Shown in pieces: positions 19,915 to 28,610 of a stretch of 64,000 nt of DNA; position 1 is the first letter of the stretch, and each line of letters opens with the position of its first letter. Both the position numbers and the translations under genes were made by a program. The notes under the pieces are model-generated. The model was given only the letters and a program-made list of their open reading frames with translations, did not search any database and was not told where the DNA came from. The stretch is from positions 62,001 to 126,000 of the forward strand of contig JAUNKF010000006.1 of the NCBI GenBank assembly GCA_030532895.1, given 5' to 3'. Source of the DNA: Lautropia sp. GTDB taxonomy: Bacteria; Pseudomonadota; Gammaproteobacteria; Burkholderiales; Burkholderiaceae_E.

Positions 19915-21768
19915 ATGACAGGCTCCGAGACCGACAAGAAACGCATCTTGCGCAAACAGCCAGCTCACGGGATCGACTGGCCGCCTTCCCGGCGTTTGCA
20001 TGCGGGCGACTTCAGCGCCACCTTTGATCGAGGCGACATCGCTCAGCTCTCGATGCGGGGCCATGAGCTGATACGCCTGATATATGTGGCCGTGCGGGAT
20101 CCCGCCTGGCACACGATCCCTGCCACGCCCCTGTCCGTGCACCTCGACGCCGGGCCGACACCTTTTTCTACCCATGTCCACGCGAGAAGCACAGGCGCCA
20201 GCCTCGATCTGGCGTGGCATCTGGATGTCACCGGCTTTCCCGACGGCAGGCTGCAAGCGGACTTTCGGGCAACCGCTCGTCGGGACTGCGACTTTGCACG
20301 GATCGGCCTATGCATCCACTTCGACGCAGCACGTTTCAGCCAGGCATGTTGGGTATCGGATGGCGACGCGGGTTCTCGCACGGGCCGGTTCCCGACACGG
20401 ATTCATCCCCAACATCTGGTGGACGGCATTCATCTGCCCTGCATTCCCGCCTTTTCAAGCATGCGGATCAGCCTGGACACGGACACGAGTCTCGACATCC
20501 GGCTTGAGGGCGACCTGTTTGAAATCGAAGACCAGCGAAACTGGACGGACGCGAGTTTCAAAGCCTATACGACACCACTCTCACTGGGAGAGCTGCACCA
20601 CCTTGCTGCCGGCGACACCATCCGGCAGCGGCTTCATCTTTCAATGTGCGTGCCCGAACACGCAGCCCCCACGCGGCGCCCCATCCTGCACGCCACGGCA
20701 CTTGGCCCCTTGCGGCAGGGACTGCCCGAGCTGGGCGTCGCGCTCTCCCTGGCAGCGCACGAACCAGCCCCACCATCGGCCATCCCCTTCACCCACAGGC
20801 GATTTGATGTTCGATCGGAAGCGGATATCGCCCCCCTGTTTGCGCGCATCGAAAGCATGCGCGGCACCCAAGGCATCGAACTCGTGCTTCATCACGAGGC
20901 GCTTCCCGACCCACAGCTCGACCAGCTGCTGACGAAGGTTGGACAGGCCGGCCCCCTGAGCCGATTGATCCTGCTGGGTGATCCCGAACACCTGCCCTCA
21001 CCCACGCGAGTCCTGGCCGTGAAAGCCATGACACGCGGCATGCCGGACGGCCTGTCCATCGGCGCAGGTGGCGACGATGCCTACGCGGATCTCGCCCGAG
21101 ACCCGAACGACTTTGCCCCTGTGGATTTCGTGGCCTTTCCGATGTCTCCACAACACCATGTGTTCGATACACGCTCCATTTTTGAGACATTGGCAGTGCA
21201 GGCACAAGTCGTGCGGGAAGCCCGGCAGCGTACCGCGAGCGGTCGAGTTGCCATCAGCGCCCTGACATTCGGCACCCAGGCATTTGAATCGCAGGCGGAC
21301 AGCGCCCAGCCGCACCGCGATCAGCGGCTTCGGCAAGTGGGCGCTGCCTGGCTTGCTGGCAGTCTTGGTCATCTCGCCCTGGGTGGCGCCACCTCCATCA
21401 CCCTTGCCCCCGACCTATGGATGACGGAAGGTCTGCCGCCTTCATTGACCACACTGCTCCAGACTTTCACCTGCCTGAACAGGGCACGGTTGGTGCCTTT
21501 CGAGATCGACGACGCCCATCGGGTTTTCCTGTTCGGCGCCAGGCAGAACGATGAAACGATCGTGTTTCTGATCAACCTCGGCGAGCAACAGCAAATGGTC
21601 CACCTCAGCGGCTTGGGTCAGGGCGATACCAACGAGCTTCAAGCGCAGCACGACGCAAACACGCCTGATGCGGCATGTCCCGCCCCACCCGTCAACCTGG
21701 CATCACCGATTCGGCTGGCTCCCTACCAGCTTCGCATCCTGCGCCATCGCCAGACGTCGCGCGCATGA
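19915..21768 (+). CDS. Putative sugar-acid lactonase resembling D-apionate lactonase (ApnL)
   Basis: A 617-aa protein without signal peptide. The N-terminal half is a beta-rich domain (LIRLIYVAVRDPAWHTIP, later DLFEIEDQRNWTDASFKAY). The second half looks like a TIM-barrel (FDVRSEADIAPLFARI, ELVLHHEALP, LAPDLWMTEGLPPSLTTLL). From memory these features match the D-apionate lactonase family, which opens apionolactone in apiose catabolism; I cannot run a search. It is preceded by GGGGAGGA at good spacing. The apionate oxidoisomerase, kinase and RuBisCO-like enzymes of the described pathways are not in this window, so the true substrate may be a different lactone. Confidence 0.6.
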   Translation: MTGSETDKKRILRKQPAHGIDWPPSRRLHAGDFSATFDRGDIAQLSMRGHELIRLIYVAVRDPAWHTIPATPLSVHLDAGPTPFSTHVHARSTGASLDLAWHLDVTGFPDGRLQADFRATARRDCDFARIGLCIHFDAARFSQACWVSDGDAGSRTGRFPTRIHPQHLVDGIHLPCIPAFSSMRISLDTDTSLDIRLEGDLFEIEDQRNWTDASFKAYTTPLSLGELHHLAAGDTIRQRLHLSMCVPEHAAPTRRPILHATALGPLRQGLPELGVALSLAAHEPAPPSAIPFTHRRFDVRSEADIAPLFARIESMRGTQGIELVLHHEALPDPQLDQLLTKVGQAGPLSRLILLGDPEHLPSPTRVLAVKAMTRGMPDGLSIGAGGDDAYADLARDPNDFAPVDFVAFPMSPQHHVFDTRSIFETLAVQAQVVREARQRTASGRVAISALTFGTQAFESQADSAQPHRDQRLRQVGAAWLAGSLGHLALGGATSITLAPDLWMTEGLPPSLTTLLQTFTCLNRARLVPFEIDDAHRVFLFGARQNDETIVFLINLGEQQQMVHLSGLGQGDTNELQAQHDANTPDAACPAPPVNLASPIRLAPYQLRILRHRQTSRA

Positions 21769-21857
21769 ATGCCCGTTCAGTGACGCTTTCACCACCACGA
21801 ATCAGCGCATCACACATGCCCAGGGTTATTACATTCGGTAAAACCAAATGCATGAAC

Positions 21858-21882
21858 ATCATGCTATGATGCTTTCATACCA
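21858..21882. promoter_or_regulatory. Operator-like site upstream of the KPR-like gene (site C)
   Basis: Carries ATCATGCTAT (21858-21867), identical to the left arm of site A, and TCATACCA (21875-21882), the reverse complement of TGGTATGA. A further GGTAAAACC element is just upstream at about 21838. About 70 bases before the ATG of the KPR-like gene. Confidence 0.6.
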
Positions 21883-21948
21883 ATTTAATGGACAGTGCGT
21901 GTTTCCAGAATGACACACGCCTGCCCATTCAACGATGAGGGAGACACC

Positions 21949-22881
21949 ATGCGCATCGCAGTGCTGGGCGGTGGAGGCGCCATGGGCGGATTGTTCGGCG
22001 CCTACCTTGCAGATGCAGGGCACGAGGTCATCTTGGTCGATGTGTGCAAGGAGGCCGTCGAGGCCATCCGTGCCAACGGCCTCATCATCGAGGAAAAGGA
22101 CGGCTCGATCCGTCAGATCAAGGTGGAGGCAACGAGCGAGCCGGCCAGCGTCGGCACGGTGGATCTCGTCATCAGCTTCGTCAAGTGCTATCACACCGAG
22201 GCCGCGATCACGCTCGCCTTGCCGATGATCGGCCCACGAACACAGGTTCTGAGCCTGCAAAATGGCTGGGGTAATGCCGATCGCATCGCTCAGGTCATCG
22301 GCCCTGAGAAGGTGCTGGTGGGTGTGACGTATCACAGTGCAACCTTGTTGGCACCGGGCAGGGTCAAACATCCGGGCACGGGGCAAACCAGTATCGGCAA
22401 GATTGACCCAGCCGACGCCACACGCCTCGATGCCATCAGCGAGGCATTCACCACATCCGGTCTTGATTGCCTGCTGCCGCCTCGGATAGAAACCGACATC
22501 TGGAAAAAGCTGGCACTGAACGCTTGCGTGCTGCCACTGTCCGCCTGCCTGGGCTGGCTCACACACGAGCTGGCCGAGTGCGAATCGACTCGGGAAGAAA
22601 TGATGGCCATCCTCCGGGAAGTCATCGCCGTCACCGAAGCGCGCGGTCATCCTCTGGATTTTGACGAACGCTGGCAAGCCATACTCGGCCTGCTCACGCG
22701 CGCACGGGGCGCCAAACCCTCCATGCTCCAGGATGTGGACAGTCGGCGCCAAACCGAGATCGACGTGATCAACGGTGCCGTGGTCAAGGCTGGCAAGGCT
22801 GCGGGCGTGCCAACGCCTCACAACGCAGCGATGTACGCCTTGATACGCGCCATCGAAACGAAGTTTCAGCCGCTCACATGA
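21949..22881 (+). CDS. 2-dehydropantoate 2-reductase (KPR/ApbA) family dehydrogenase
   Basis: A 310-aa two-domain dehydrogenase. N-terminal Rossmann motif MRIAVLGGGGAMGGLFG; SFVKCYHTE and SLQNGWGN match the substrate-facing KPR segments. The C-terminal domain has TDIWKKLALNACVLPLSACLG, with the conserved Lys and first Asn, but where classical KPR has N-P-L-T/S the Asn is Leu (V-L-P-L-S). This substitution and the catabolic context argue for a 2-keto/2-hydroxy acid other than ketopantoate. The start at 21949 follows GAGGGAG. It is the first gene after site C, and the next gene begins 15 bases after its stop. Confidence 0.85.
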   Translation: MRIAVLGGGGAMGGLFGAYLADAGHEVILVDVCKEAVEAIRANGLIIEEKDGSIRQIKVEATSEPASVGTVDLVISFVKCYHTEAAITLALPMIGPRTQVLSLQNGWGNADRIAQVIGPEKVLVGVTYHSATLLAPGRVKHPGTGQTSIGKIDPADATRLDAISEAFTTSGLDCLLPPRIETDIWKKLALNACVLPLSACLGWLTHELAECESTREEMMAILREVIAVTEARGHPLDFDERWQAILGLLTRARGAKPSMLQDVDSRRQTEIDVINGAVVKAGKAAGVPTPHNAAMYALIRAIETKFQPLT

Positions 22882-22896
22882 TCAGGGAAGAACAGC

Positions 22897-23745
22897 ATGC
22901 ATCTAGTGACATTTCGCCTAGAACCAGATGGGCCGTCCCAACCGGGCGTGCTGGACGGAGATTCCGTGCGCTCCCTGGCCAATGCCGGTGTGCCGGATAC
23001 GATGCTGGGCATCGTGCAAGCAGGCTCAAGCGCCCTCGAACGCATTCGTGCCGCCCTGCCTCACGCGCCTCGTCACCCGCGCTCGATGACCCATCTGGAC
23101 GCGCCAATCCGTCCGGGCAAAGTGCTGTGCTCGGGCGTCAACTACAAGGGCCATGCACAGGAAATGCCCGATGCGGTGCTGCCGACCGAACCCTTCTTTT
23201 TCGCCAAGCTGCCCTCCTCCATCACCGGGCCAGAAGCGCCCGTGAGACGGACGGCGGCAACCCGGCAGATGGATTATGAGGTCGAGTTCTGCGCCGTCAT
23301 CGGCAAGCGACTGTATCAGGCCAGCGAAGCGGACATCATGCCCGCCCTGTTCGGCTATACGCTCATGAACGACCTGTCGGCCCGCGACATCCAGTTCAAG
23401 AACAACCAGATCACGCTCGGCAAGAATCTGCCAGGATTTGCCCCGATCGGCCCGGCCATCGTGACAGCAGATGCGCTGACCGACCCGAACGATGTTCAGT
23501 TACGCACCCGCGTCAATGGCGTCACCATGCAGGACAGCAGCACCGCTGATTGGCTGTTTCCGCTACCCCGACTGATTGCCTGGCTATCGCAATTCTTTCC
23601 GCTGGATCCTGGCGACATCGTCTCGACCGGCACACCACCTGGGGTGGGCGTGTTCCGGAATCCCCAGGTCTTTCTGGTGCCAGGCGACATCGTGGAGGTG
23701 GAGGCTGGAGGAATCGGCGTCATTCGGACACCCATTCTGGCCTGA
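22897..23745 (+). CDS. Fumarylacetoacetate hydrolase family protein
   Basis: A 282-aa FAH-fold enzyme. Conserved features: GKVLCSGVNYKGHAQE, metal ligands in DYEVEFCAVIGK (E-x-E) and NDLSARD, the lysine-containing GKNLPGFAPIGPAIV, and the closing GDIVSTGTPPGVG. Members hydrolyse or decarboxylate 2,4-diketo or acylpyruvate-type acids, including the last steps of sugar-acid pathways. It is 15 bases after the KPR-like gene. The His of the hydrolytic His-Glu dyad is not obvious to me, so decarboxylase or lyase activity is possible. Confidence 0.87.
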   Translation: MHLVTFRLEPDGPSQPGVLDGDSVRSLANAGVPDTMLGIVQAGSSALERIRAALPHAPRHPRSMTHLDAPIRPGKVLCSGVNYKGHAQEMPDAVLPTEPFFFAKLPSSITGPEAPVRRTAATRQMDYEVEFCAVIGKRLYQASEADIMPALFGYTLMNDLSARDIQFKNNQITLGKNLPGFAPIGPAIVTADALTDPNDVQLRTRVNGVTMQDSSTADWLFPLPRLIAWLSQFFPLDPGDIVSTGTPPGVGVFRNPQVFLVPGDIVEVEAGGIGVIRTPILA

Positions 23746-23875
23746 TGTCCGGTCTGATGCCTGAGCAGATACCTTGCCTCGTGCCCGTTGCTCGACGGCG
23801 CAGGATACGGGCAAGACATCAGGCAGGATCAAGCATTGCGCATGGATGCGCGTTACAACAGAGAGGAGGATGATC

Positions 23876-25246
23876 ATGGCTCCGTCAAGCTCAGCCCCCC
23901 GCACAGGATCGCTGCTGTTCGGTTTTTCCAATCTGCGGCAACTGCGAGCGCATGGATCACGCATCTTCACCCGTGGCAAGGGGGTCTTTACCTACGACGA
24001 GCAGGGAAAGGACTATCTGGAAGCAACCGCCACCTTTTATTGCCTCTCCCTCGGCTTTGGTGACGAGGAACTGATCGAAGCGGCCACGGCACAAATGCGC
24101 CGACTGGCGACATATCCCTCCGGCATGTACAGAACCAACGACATCGCCATCGAGCTGGCCGACAAGCTGGCACGGGTTGCCCCCATCCCCAATGCGCATG
24201 TGATGTTCGCCACGACGGGTTCCGAGGCCAACGACCACGCCATCAAATCACTCTGGTTTGCCAATCTGGCCAGAGGCGAAGGAAAGCGTCGCAAGATCAT
24301 CTCGCGCCGAGGGAGCTATCACGGTTCAACCGTCACCACTGCCGCGCTCGGGGGCAGTGCCGCACAACAGGCGGCTTACGGCCTGCCCACGCAAGACTGT
24401 CTTTACATCTCACAACCGAACTGGCCGCTGGCCGCCGATGGCTTCGACGACGAAGACGCCTATGCCGACACCTTGGTCGACGAGCTGTCCGACTGCATCG
24501 AGCGCGCCGGCCCGGACACGATCGCCGCATTTTTTGCCGAACCGATCTCGGCCTCGGCAGGCGTGGCTCTGCCGCCACGGGGGTATTTTCCCAAAATTCA
24601 GGCCGTGCTTGAACATTACGGCATACCGCTGCTGGCAGACGAAGTCGTCACGGGTTATGGACGCACCGGCAACCTGTGGGGCAGCGAAACCCTGTCGATC
24701 CGGCCTGACTTCGTCAGTTGTGCCAAAGGATTTTCCAGCGCCTACCAGCCCATTTCGGCACTGGTCATGTCGCAAGCCTTCTACGAACAGCTGGAACATG
24801 CCTGCGACCAGGTTGGTGTCTTCAATCATGGGCTGACCTATGCCGCACATCCCGTCGCCGCCGCCGTGGCGCTCAAAGTGCTCGACATCATGGAACGTCG
24901 GGACATCGTGGGGCATGTCCGCACGATCCTGCCCACCTGGACATCGGAGCTGGAAGGGCTTCAGGACCATCCGCTGGTTCACGCCACCCGTCATGCCGGC
25001 CTGCTCGCCGCCGTGGAAGTGGCCCAACCCGCTGAAGGCCGGGCCAAGCACGCAGAGAGCTTTCTCACCCCCCGCGATCTGACGGCGCGTATCTATGAAG
25101 CCTGTCTTGAAACCGGCATCATCGTCAGGGCGCTGGGCAGTTGTGTCGTCCTCTGCCCCCCGTTGACCATCACCGACGAAGAAGTCCGCGAACTCTTCAC
25201 GCGGTTAAGACGCGCCCTGGATCGGGTGGTGCAAACCCATGCTTGA
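23876..25246 (+). CDS. Class III (omega) aminotransferase
   Basis: PLP-dependent aminotransferase (456 aa). Visible are YLEATATFYCLSLGFGDEELIEAA, the phosphate-binding TTGSEANDHAIK, the His-Gly segment RGSYHGST, the Asp of LLADEVVTGYGRTG and the catalytic Lys in CAKGFSSAYQPISAL. Members use omega-amino acids, beta-alanine or amines. The start at 23876 is 6 bases after AGGAGG; an ATG two codons upstream directly abuts it. An amino-group step in a lactone/sugar-acid locus is unexpected and informative: the substrate or an intermediate may carry nitrogen. Confidence 0.9.
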   Translation: MAPSSSAPRTGSLLFGFSNLRQLRAHGSRIFTRGKGVFTYDEQGKDYLEATATFYCLSLGFGDEELIEAATAQMRRLATYPSGMYRTNDIAIELADKLARVAPIPNAHVMFATTGSEANDHAIKSLWFANLARGEGKRRKIISRRGSYHGSTVTTAALGGSAAQQAAYGLPTQDCLYISQPNWPLAADGFDDEDAYADTLVDELSDCIERAGPDTIAAFFAEPISASAGVALPPRGYFPKIQAVLEHYGIPLLADEVVTGYGRTGNLWGSETLSIRPDFVSCAKGFSSAYQPISALVMSQAFYEQLEHACDQVGVFNHGLTYAAHPVAAAVALKVLDIMERRDIVGHVRTILPTWTSELEGLQDHPLVHATRHAGLLAAVEVAQPAEGRAKHAESFLTPRDLTARIYEACLETGIIVRALGSCVVLCPPLTITDEEVRELFTRLRRALDRVVQTHA

Positions 25247-25253
25247 AGACTGG

Positions 25254-25270
25254 AACGTGTCATGCACACC
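25254..25270. repeat. Dispersed intergenic motif, copy 4
   Basis: AACGTGTCATGCACACC lies 8 bases after the aminotransferase stop, with a degenerate inverted partner at 25301-25317 (CTGACACGCGCCATGAC). Confidence 0.5.
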
Positions 25271-25365
25271 CGGCTGGCTGTCAGAAAGACGAGTCGGTGT
25301 CTGACACGCGCCATGACCACATCAGTGGAACACTTGTGCAGTCATGCAAATTGGGAGGACATGAG

Positions 25366-25788
25366 ATGCTTCAACGAATGATCTATTCCAAGGTGCGGGT
25401 TTGCCGCCCGGATGTCGACGAGTTGCAGTCTTCGCCACTGGTCGATTATCCATTCGTGCCCGAATCAAAATTTCGGATCGTGACGCTTTTCGAGGAACCA
25501 GCCTGCCTCGTCGCCCACGAAGAATGGTACAAGGACAACGACACCGAATGGGTCTTCTTCAATGAGACCCTGATGATCGTGCAAAGCGGCAGTGCCGAAA
25601 TCACCTGGTGGAACCCGCCGGACTGGACAGACCGGGGATCCGTGATCGTTCAGCCAGGGGACGTGTTCCTTTGCCCCCGCGGCGCCCGCATGTGGTGGAA
25701 GATTCTCAGTGACGAACCCTTCCGCCGCATCGTGGTGGACATTCCAAGCCCCGGTTTTGATTTTCAGACAGTCAAATCACTGGTTTGA
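25366..25788 (+). CDS. Cupin-like protein of unknown function
   Basis: A 140-aa single-domain protein with a beta-rich pattern of cupin type: TLMIVQSGSAEITWW, then GSVIVQPGDVFLCPRGARMWWKI and a closing strand region. The usual His metal ligands are mostly missing, so a metal-independent isomerase or a binding role is possible. Start ATG 25366 has GGGAGG 7 bases upstream. It is last in the plus-strand part of the locus and convergent with the transporter genes. Confidence 0.7.
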   Translation: MLQRMIYSKVRVCRPDVDELQSSPLVDYPFVPESKFRIVTLFEEPACLVAHEEWYKDNDTEWVFFNETLMIVQSGSAEITWWNPPDWTDRGSVIVQPGDVFLCPRGARMWWKILSDEPFRRIVVDIPSPGFDFQTVKSLV

Positions 25789-25870
25789 TTGATGCCGCTT
25801 CATCAGGCAGGACGCCGCTCCGTGCGGAGCCTGCCCAAGCAACCGGTGCCACGCCGGCCCCCGACTCACC

Positions 25871-27415
25871 TCACGGCACCTCACACGGGTTTGCAGCCTC
25901 CTCGGCCGCCATGCCGTCGACATTGCCCCGAACCGCCAGGTGCAGCACATCCCGTTGCGTCATCCGCTCACCTTCAAGCACGCCAGCGATCCGCCCCTCA
26001 TGCAAGACCAGTATCCGATGCGCCACGGTCAGCAACTCCGGCAACTCCGACGATGACATGATGACGGAAAGACCCCCTGCCGTTTCCGACGAGATCAGGC
26101 GATAGATCTCGGCTTTGGCCCCCACGTCCACCCCTGAGGTGGGATCATCCAGGATCAGGATTCGAGAACCGCGCAAAAGCCAGCGACCCAGAACGACTTT
26201 TTGCTGGTTTCCCCCGGAAAGGGATCGCATGGGCGCATCCACCGAGGCTGTCTTGACCCCAAGGCGCTTGACCATGCCGACGGTCAACCGTCGCTCCAGC
26301 CCATGACGCACGACACTCATGCGCGACATCAGCTGACTGGCAGCAATGGTGGCGTTCTCCAGCACGGAAAGGTCATCGAAAACGGCTTGCGGCCGCTCCT
26401 CGGGCACAAGACCCAACCCAAGCTTGCGCGCATCACGAGGCGAACGCGGCGAAACCGGGCGGCCGTCGACCAGGATGCTGCCGCTGATCAAGGGGTCTGC
26501 CCCGAAGAGCGCACGCGCCAGCTCGGTTCGGCCCGATCCCATCAGCCCATAAACGCCCAACACTTCTCGACGACGAAGCTTGAACGAGATGTCAGAAAGA
26601 CCGGTTCTCGTGAAAAGGGAGCGAGCCTCCAGCACCACGGCCTCATCCGGCACCGTCGCCTGCCGGTCTGCGAGATCCTGCGCAAGAACCCGTCCAACCA
26701 TCGATTCGACCAGGGCGCCAGGATCGGTGCTGCCGATATCCACCGTTTTCACCGTCTGCCCATCACGCAATATCGTCACCCGATCAGAAATGGCCATCAC
26801 TTCCGAGAGCTTGTGAGAAATATAGATGATGGCAACGCCCTCTTCACGAAGCCGCTGGATGATGCCGAACAGATGCGCCACTTCCCGCTCGCCCAGCGAT
26901 GCGGTCGGCTCATCCATCACCAGCAACCGTGCGTCACCGATCAGCGCACGGGCAATCTCCACCAGCTGCCGCTCGGCAACACGCAGCGTGCCCGCCTGGC
27001 GATCAAGATCCAGATGCACGCCGATCCTTTCCAATGCATCCTTTGCACGTTTTCTCGCGCGCTTCAGCTGAAGCAGGCCAAAACGATGCGGCTCATTGCC
27101 CAACAGCAGGTTTTCTCCCACCGACAGATGAGAAATGGTGGTCAGACGCTGATGGATGACGCGGATGCCCAAGCGCTGGGACGTGACAAGATCCATCGAG
27201 GGCAGTGCCTTTCCTTCCCACGACAAAGAGCCGCTGTCCGGTTGCAACGCCCCCGCGATGATCTTCACGAGCGTGGATTTGCCTGCGCCATTCTCGCCCA
27301 GCAGGGTATGAACCTCACCGCGTCTGATCGCCAGATTGGCGCCGCCCAAAGCCCGGACACCACCAAACCATTTGCAGATGCCTTCCGTGGCGAAGAGTGT
27401 TTGCCGTGCATCCAT
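25871..27415 (-). CDS. Sugar ABC transporter ATP-binding protein (RbsA type)
   Basis: Fused two-domain ABC ATPase (514 aa). Domain 1 has Walker A GENGAGKST, signature LRVAERQLVEIARAL and Walker B LLVMDEPTASL. Domain 2 has the degenerate Walker A GLMGSGRTELA typical of RbsA/MglA, signature SGGNQQKVVLGRWL and LILDDPTSGVD. The start at 27415 is one base after the permease stop, so the two are coupled. Energises import of the locus substrate. Confidence 0.93.
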   Translation of the reverse strand: MDARQTLFATEGICKWFGGVRALGGANLAIRRGEVHTLLGENGAGKSTLVKIIAGALQPDSGSLSWEGKALPSMDLVTSQRLGIRVIHQRLTTISHLSVGENLLLGNEPHRFGLLQLKRARKRAKDALERIGVHLDLDRQAGTLRVAERQLVEIARALIGDARLLVMDEPTASLGEREVAHLFGIIQRLREEGVAIIYISHKLSEVMAISDRVTILRDGQTVKTVDIGSTDPGALVESMVGRVLAQDLADRQATVPDEAVVLEARSLFTRTGLSDISFKLRRREVLGVYGLMGSGRTELARALFGADPLISGSILVDGRPVSPRSPRDARKLGLGLVPEERPQAVFDDLSVLENATIAASQLMSRMSVVRHGLERRLTVGMVKRLGVKTASVDAPMRSLSGGNQQKVVLGRWLLRGSRILILDDPTSGVDVGAKAEIYRLISSETAGGLSVIMSSSELPELLTVAHRILVLHEGRIAGVLEGERMTQRDVLHLAVRGNVDGMAAEEAANPCEVP

Positions 27416-27416
27416 A

Positions 27417-28544
27417 TCAGTTGCCCTGCTGTGGTCGACTCGTCTCGGCACGTCGCACGCGTGCCGCAAAGCGGTTACGTAGCGCAATATCGAGGGCAAC
27501 CGCCAGCACCAGTACGACCCCCTGCGCCACGATCTGCCAGAAAGCAGGCACGCCCAGCAGGTTGAGACCGTTTTTCAGCACGCCCACGATCAGGGCGCCG
27601 ATGAACATGCCCGCTACCGTTCCCTCGCCACCCGCCAGGCTCGTGCCGCCCAATACCGTGGCAACGATCACCTCGAACTCGAAACCCACCCCCAGATTGG
27701 GCTGCCCGGATCCCAGACGGGATGACAACAACACCGCTGCGAGCCCGGCCATCGTGCCGGTCAGCACGTACAGCAGCGCCTGCACCCGACGCCCCGGCAC
27801 ACCGGCCAGATAAGCCGCCTCGGGATTGGAACCAACGGCCGCGCTGTAGCGTCCCAGCAAGGTGAAGCGCTCAAGCACGATGAATATCGCCACCACGCCA
27901 ACCATGATCCAGATCATGAGCGAGATACCCGCAAACTCTGCCGTGCCCAACAGGCGATACTCGCGCGGCAAACCGTAGACAGCCACGCCATCAGTGATCA
28001 GAAAGGCAATGCCGCGCGCCACATACAACGTACCCAGCGTGGCAATCACCGAATTGATGCGCAGCCCGACGGCCAGGATGGCATTGACGACACCAATCGC
28101 CACCCCGGACAGTGCCCCCGCCAGAAAAGCCAGCGGCAACGGCAGATGAGCCGCACTCAGGGCCGCCACCGAACCACTCAACGCGATCACGCTCCCCACC
28201 GACAGATCCAGCCCTCTGGCCACCATCAGCATCGTGAAGGCCGTGCCGACGATCACGACCGGAGCCACGTTGCGCAGCACATTGGTCAGGTTCGTCACCG
28301 TCAGAAAACGCTCCGTCAACAGCGAAATCACCGCACAGATGACGAGCAAGGCCACCAGATTGATCAGCAGTTTCTGACGATAGGGCGTCAAGGTGGGCAG
28401 GCCGCGCCAAGATGGCGATGCCGACGACGACACCGGTTGTTGCTGCGTTTGTGTCTGCGTTTGCGACCGTGGCTGTGACTGTGGCCCGGCCAAGGTGGCC
28501 CCTGGCCCCGTCATGCCACCACGGGATGAATCCACTGATGCCAT
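27417..28544 (-). CDS. Sugar ABC transporter permease (RbsC type)
   Basis: A 375-aa inner-membrane permease with 8-10 hydrophobic helices and the family motifs GLDLSVGSVIALSG and LGGTSLAGGEGTVAGMFIGALI. The N-terminal ~45 residues are hydrophilic and contain a Gln-Thr run (QTQTQTQQQ) encoded by a short repetitive tract, which may vary between strains. Confidence 0.92.
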   Translation of the reverse strand: MASVDSSRGGMTGPGATLAGPQSQPRSQTQTQTQQQPVSSSASPSWRGLPTLTPYRQKLLINLVALLVICAVISLLTERFLTVTNLTNVLRNVAPVVIVGTAFTMLMVARGLDLSVGSVIALSGSVAALSAAHLPLPLAFLAGALSGVAIGVVNAILAVGLRINSVIATLGTLYVARGIAFLITDGVAVYGLPREYRLLGTAEFAGISLMIWIMVGVVAIFIVLERFTLLGRYSAAVGSNPEAAYLAGVPGRRVQALLYVLTGTMAGLAAVLLSSRLGSGQPNLGVGFEFEVIVATVLGGTSLAGGEGTVAGMFIGALIVGVLKNGLNLLGVPAFWQIVAQGVVLVLAVALDIALRNRFAARVRRAETSRPQQGN

Positions 28545-28610
28545 CTTGCCCTCCTGCCATGGAAAAGAACGGAGGAAAGCTGCTTTCCTCCTTTCGGCCC
28601 GCTTACCCGA

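Noticed and set aside
25806-25835. Hairpin between the convergent cupin and ABC transporter genes
   Set aside because: GGCAGG...CCTGCC with an inner GCTCCG/CGGAGC pairs imperfectly and no U-tract follows on either strand, so I do not call a terminator.
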